Positions 60,574 to 64,000 of a stretch of DNA of 64,000 nt are shown in pieces. The stretch is from Pinus tabuliformis (lineage: Eukaryota; Streptophyta; Pinopsida; Pinales; Pinaceae). Numbering within the stretch: the first letter of the stretch is position 1; every line of letters starts with the position of its first letter. The DNA lies in contig CM062819.1 of assembly GCA_031772625.1 (NCBI GenBank), positions 1,234,194,955-1,234,258,954 on the forward strand, read 5' to 3'. Below the pieces are notes generated by a model, which saw only the letters and a list, made by a program, of their open reading frames with translations, was not told the DNA's origin and made no database searches. The translations under genes and the position numbers were made by a program.

Positions 60574-62648
60574 GTGGTATCAGAGCAATCTACTTTTTCT
60601 ATGTTTTTCTTTGCATGTCCCCAACAAGGTCGGGATATAAGGAGTTACGGCTTGAATTGGTCGAACCTTTGGAAGACCAACCTTGCAAATCCCGATGGCC
60701 TCCCATGGCGGATGAAAAGAAAGATGAGGGGGCAGGAGATCCTATCAAAATCTTGCTCAAAGAAGCCCTCGAGCGGCAAAGGAACGTGATGATGGACAGC
60801 TTTGCCCAGATCCTTCAGCGGCTACCCAGAGGCGACGCATCGGCTTCCAATAGCTACTCTGGAAATGCCACACCATTTAAGGTACAAGTTAATTTTGAAA
60901 TACCCATATTCGAGGGTCAAATAGACGCAGATGCCGTAGATAAATGGTTAAATCTGCTAGGTGGGTATTTCTCTGTTCATGATTTTTCCAATCGGGAAAA
61001 GATTATTTTCGCTCTTCTCAAAGTAGCCCCCCACATCAAGCACTGGTGGGAAACCTACTGCGAGCAGAAGGATGAAAGTACGGGCTCACTATTTTCAGCC
61101 ACACCCACTTGGAATTCATTCCGAGATGCCATTAAGGAGCAGTATTACCCTGTCAAAAGTTATGAGGACAAATACATAAAGTGGACCAAGCTGCGGCAGG
61201 GAAGGGACCAAGATGTGCCGGAGTTCACCAAAATTTTTCATACCCTTCTCACACAGTTGGGTATCAAATATTCTGAGCTGCCTCTGGTACTCAAATACCG
61301 GCTACCTACATAGGTACATCTAAGAAGAAATGGAGTTCCTGAACATCTCCTCGCTTGGCACGGCATACCGATACGCTGTCAAAATCAAGCAGAAGTTGAA
61401 ACAAAAGAAGCGAGACTTTGGATCTGCAAATCCGAAGACTAAAGGACAAATCCAAGGTGGGGTGACCCAAGACAACTCGTCAAAGCTGCAAGAAAATAAC
61501 AACACCACGAAGTCGAAGAAGGACACAGAAAAGTGGTGTGAGATCCACAAGAGTCCCACTCATAACACAAGTGAGAGTCGGACTAAGTAGTCGCTGGTGG
61601 CCAAGTTGAAGACTTCCGAATCAGATGCATGTTCTGACCCTGAGTCAAAACCTGACAAGGGGAATGGCAAAGGGAAGCAGATCATTGATGCGGATCCCAA
61701 CGTCACTGTTTCCACCGCCAAGATCCAAAAGAATGAGCCCGAAGATCTAGAGGAGGGGGGGCATCTTTTCCACTCACAGATGTGGGTGAAGGGTTCACCG
61801 CTAAAATTCATTGTTGACAGTGGTAGCCAAAAGAACCTCATTTCAGCAAAGGTCGTGAAGCGGTTGGGCCTATCGACTACACCACACCCGCAGCTGGAAA
61901 GTATCGAGTGGCTTCACCAAGGATGAGATCTCTGAGTTCGCCAGCAGTGCTGCCTTCCCTACAGCATCAAGCCCTTCCCAGACAAGGTATTGTGTGATGT
62001 TGCACCTCAGGATGTTTGTGATGTACTATTTGGCCAACCATACTTGTGGAGGTGACATGTTGTGTATGAGTCAAGGCCTCGTGCTATTATTATTACTTTG
62101 GGTAATTCATTATACAGGATACTAGAGGTATCCCCACCTACTGTCACGTCTTTGATCTTTGCTAAGAAATGCAGCAAGATGGTCTCCCAGACTAGGAAAT
62201 TCATTTTTTGTCTGGTTCGCTCCCAAAGTAAGGGGAAGATTGTCACCACATCCATGACCCTCGCAAAGGGTTTCTCCATGCAGCAACAAAAACATAGGGA
62301 TATGACCATGAAATAACACATGAACAACTTCTCCTCAGCCACAGGGGTATCACACAAGTTTCAGGTGGGCAACAAAGTCTGGTTGCATTTGCAGAAGGAA
62401 CGCCTTACAAGAGTCCATCAGAAGCTCTGACCTTACACCATTACCAAGGCTATGGGAAACAATTCTTTGGAGCACAGCGTTCCCCCATTCCTTCGCTTGC
62501 ACCGAGTGTTCAATGTGGACCGTCATCGACCATGCTTCCCACCATTACTAGACACATAAGAGATTGTAGAACAGCTCACCAACGACCAAGTTCAGCAGAT
62601 GGAGGAACTCAATGCAATCGGGACCATTGCTTCCTAAGGGGGGAGGAA
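60574..62648 (+). mobile_element. Gypsy copy 2 internal region (gag, protease, integrase C-terminal-like)
   Basis: Same order as copy 1: MSPTRSGYKELRLELVEPLE from 60,615, the gag core with EQYYPVKSYEDKY, the linker with CEIHKSPTHNTSES, IVDSGSQKNLISAKVVKRLG near 61,810, then FQVGNKVWLHLQKE near 62,360 and the purine tract. It is more eroded than copy 1, with several breaks. Confidence 0.85.
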
Positions 62649-63268
62649 TGATCCAGGTGGATGTTGGTGGCCACCCACCTATCCCACTTGGACCCCCACA
62701 ACTATCTCTTTCAATTTTTCAGTTTCTGTAATTATAACACAATTTACTATTTTTAGCAGTTTTTTTGGGTCTTGAACTTCCGGAGCCGTTTTGATGCCCT
62801 AAACGACGTTTTTTGGGAAAACCGGGAGCAACATGGGTCATAGATTGGTTTTGCTCTTCCCAAAGTTATAGTCCTCGGATAGATATTTCTAACGAGCTAT
62901 TATACATGTCAAACGGAGATCAGATGCCAAAGTTACGACCCCGGGATGTTGATGGTCCAATTTCCCCAAACGAGGCCCACAGTTTGGCATTTCATATTCT
63001 AGGATTAGGTTTTTGGATGTTAAGGGTTTTCCATTGTTCTCAACAATAAATAGGCCTTCGAGCCTCATTGTAACACAGTTCAGAGGCATGTAGCCGTCAC
63101 ATCTCTTCTTAGAGATAAGCTACCATCGCCCTAGCTGGTTTATTTCCATTTCAGTTTTTAAGTATATTTCAGTATTTTACAGTAATGAAATGAAGTAATA
63201 TTTCCGCTGCATCTCTATATTTATGGTTATCTCTATAATTTGTTGCGTTCCTGTTTAAATCCGGATCA
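62649..63268 (+). repeat. Gypsy LTR C
   Basis: 620 bp, TGATCCAGGTGG ... TTTAAATCCGGATCA, followed by the target duplication ATTAA and then the remaining part of the copia LTR. Confidence 0.92.
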
Positions 63269-63481
63269 ATTAATTAGTTATTTTTCAAACAGCTACTAAG
63301 ATCAAATTCGAATTTTAATTCTCAATTTTAGTTCAAGGACCAACTAAAATTGGAATGTATCCCGAAATGCTATTTATAGCAATTCTATTTTTAGCATTTC
63401 TATTTTATCATTCCTTGTTGCTATGTCCAACACTGGTACCTGAGATGCTATTTATAGCATTTCTTGTTGCTATTTTCAACA

Positions 63482-64000
63482 TATTCCCATCCCCCAATTG
63501 ACTTTGTGCACCTAGTTCCTGCACTTTCCTTTCCTATGAATGGTAAGTTTAAATAGGACAACAATTTCACACAAGATCTGCGTAAGTGGGAAACCCCAAG
63601 CTACTATATAAATTGTAGGTTGCCTTTCCTTATCAATCTTCTCCCAACCACTATAATAATATTCCATTATCCAACCAACTTCATTCATCATTATTATTGC
63701 TTGTTGAATCCTCAAATCTACGTGTAGGATGAGTTGTCCTTCTTTGGACTCCCACATATCTAGAACCATTGCCTCCAACCTTTCCCACACACGATGCGGG
63801 TTACACCACAGTTGTAGGTGTACCATCAACCATGCAAGGCTCCATTTGGTGGCCACTCTAACCCACTACTTTAATTGCTTAACAACCATTTCAATTTGTG
63901 GAGGTTGCCCCTCCATATGCGCACCCTCGTCAGGGGAATATAACAAGTAATATTAAACTAGCAATAACACTACATATTTTTTTAATCAAAAAATAATTTG
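63482..64000 (-). other. Unassigned right edge with a coding-like minus-strand frame
   Basis: A 114-codon minus-strand frame (63,856-63,512; MATKWSLAWLMVHLQLWCNP, then IQQAIIMMNEVGWIMEYYYS) lies just outside the copia LTR. It has even composition and no low-complexity runs, but I recognise no domain. It could be a fragment of a retroelement or host gene cut by the window edge. Confidence 0.3.

Larger units (their letters stand above)
57235..63268 (+). mobile_element. Tandem Ty3/gypsy array, LTR-internal-LTR-internal-LTR, TR-GAG-like
   Basis: Three LTRs of 620-621 bp alternate with two internal regions of about 2.1 kb, the whole flanked by ATTAA (57,230-57,234 and 63,269-63,273) inside the minus-strand copia LTR. 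Both internals begin with a TGGTATCAGAGC primer site and end with a purine tract AAGGGGGGAGGAA. Parts recognised are gag, a CX2C-type-free linker, an aspartic protease motif and an integrase C-terminal-like segment. No reverse transcriptase, RNase H or integrase core is recognised in either, so the family is probably non-autonomous and mobilised in trans. The first internal looks better preserved; both are broken, with several breaks. LTRs differ by roughly 5-7% by eye. Confidence 0.88.
53031..63481 (-). mobile_element. Minus-strand Ty1/copia element, its 5' LTR split by a gypsy array
   Basis: LTRs of about 1.1 kb lie at 53,031-54,141 (3' LTR) and 56,394-57,234 continued at 63,274-63,481 (5' LTR). 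On the minus strand the 5' LTR ends TCTACA and is followed at once by TGGTATCAGAGC, a Met-tRNA primer site. Parts on the minus strand: gag about 56,270-55,790 (GLRLEYALDGSSNYIDWKDL, AEWKKCVARERRI, KLRKIKCEKGDTISTYLNKL; UBN2 type); CCHC knuckle (CFNCHEVGHYSTNC) near 55,540; protease (GWFLDSGASFHMTG) near 55,380; a GAG_pre-integrase-like part (MPGLKKNLVSMAMLEDKGYD) from 55,206. No integrase core or RT is recognised before the 3' LTR. It is broken, with a few breaks. LTRs differ by perhaps 5-8% by eye. No clear target duplication seen. Confidence 0.85.

Overview
This window looks like a piece of a very large, repeat-dominated seed-plant nuclear genome, most likely a gymnosperm such as a conifer. 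Reasons: only one convincing host gene in 64 kb; long AT-rich spacers; many decayed LINEs of the plant type (DUF4283 ORF1, endonuclease/RT ORF2 with a zinc-finger and RNase H tail); slowly eroding Ty1/copia and Ty3/gypsy copies nested in one another; and spliceosomal GT/AG introns. The species cannot be named from the sequence alone.

Layout. 1-2.77 kb: 5' end of a Ty3/gypsy fossil on the minus strand (gag, leader, probable LTR). 2.8-4.3 kb: diverged repeats, including a 24-bp array that reads as an 8-residue repeat. 4.35-7.1 kb: 5'-truncated LINE. 8.15-10.1 kb: gag-like remnant with 39-bp (13-residue) and 44-bp arrays and a duplicated polypurine/LTR-edge motif. 11-15.2 kb: very old L1-type LINE. 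15.2-18.6 kb: unassigned, with exact short tandem duplications. 18.64-21.65 kb, minus strand: an apparently intact three-exon CASP-like (CASPL4-type) membrane protein gene of 233 codons, with a 63-bp minisatellite and SINE-like copies in intron 1. 22-26.7 kb: AT-rich spacer. 26.8-28.6 kb: gag-leader-like segment. 28.9-30.8 kb: two 3' ends of one LINE family in opposite orientation, sharing a palindrome and an (ATC)n tail. 31.3-33.1 kb: LINE with ORF1 but no recognisable ORF2. 33.3-36.35 kb: AT-rich sequence present twice.

36.35-48.79 kb is a layered nest: a 5'-truncated LINE (target-site duplication GTAGATYTCATAT) carries a solo LTR (36,469-37,911) and a Tnt1-like Ty1/copia element (38,146-45,048, target duplication TCATG). 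The copia element's 5' LTR and leader are present twice, separated by the 3' end of a gypsy element. 49.3-50.9 kb resembles the 26.8-28.6 kb segment. 53.03-63.48 kb is a minus-strand Ty1/copia element with gag, protease and pre-integrase parts, whose 5' LTR is split by a gypsy array LTR-internal-LTR-internal-LTR (57,235-63,268, target duplication ATTAA). Both gypsy internals have gag, protease and an integrase C-terminal-like part but no recognised reverse transcriptase, so they look like a non-autonomous TR-GAG-type family.

The genes do not form a pathway. The CASP-like gene is an isolated host gene and nearly everything else is the record of successive insertions, which can be ordered from target-site duplications. 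No defence system, CRISPR array, rRNA or canonical tRNA gene was seen. The most unusual items are the copia/gypsy chimera at 38.1-39.7 kb, the tandem TR-GAG-like array, the LINE pair with the shared 3' palindrome, and the short-period coding-like repeats at 4.0 and 8.4 kb.
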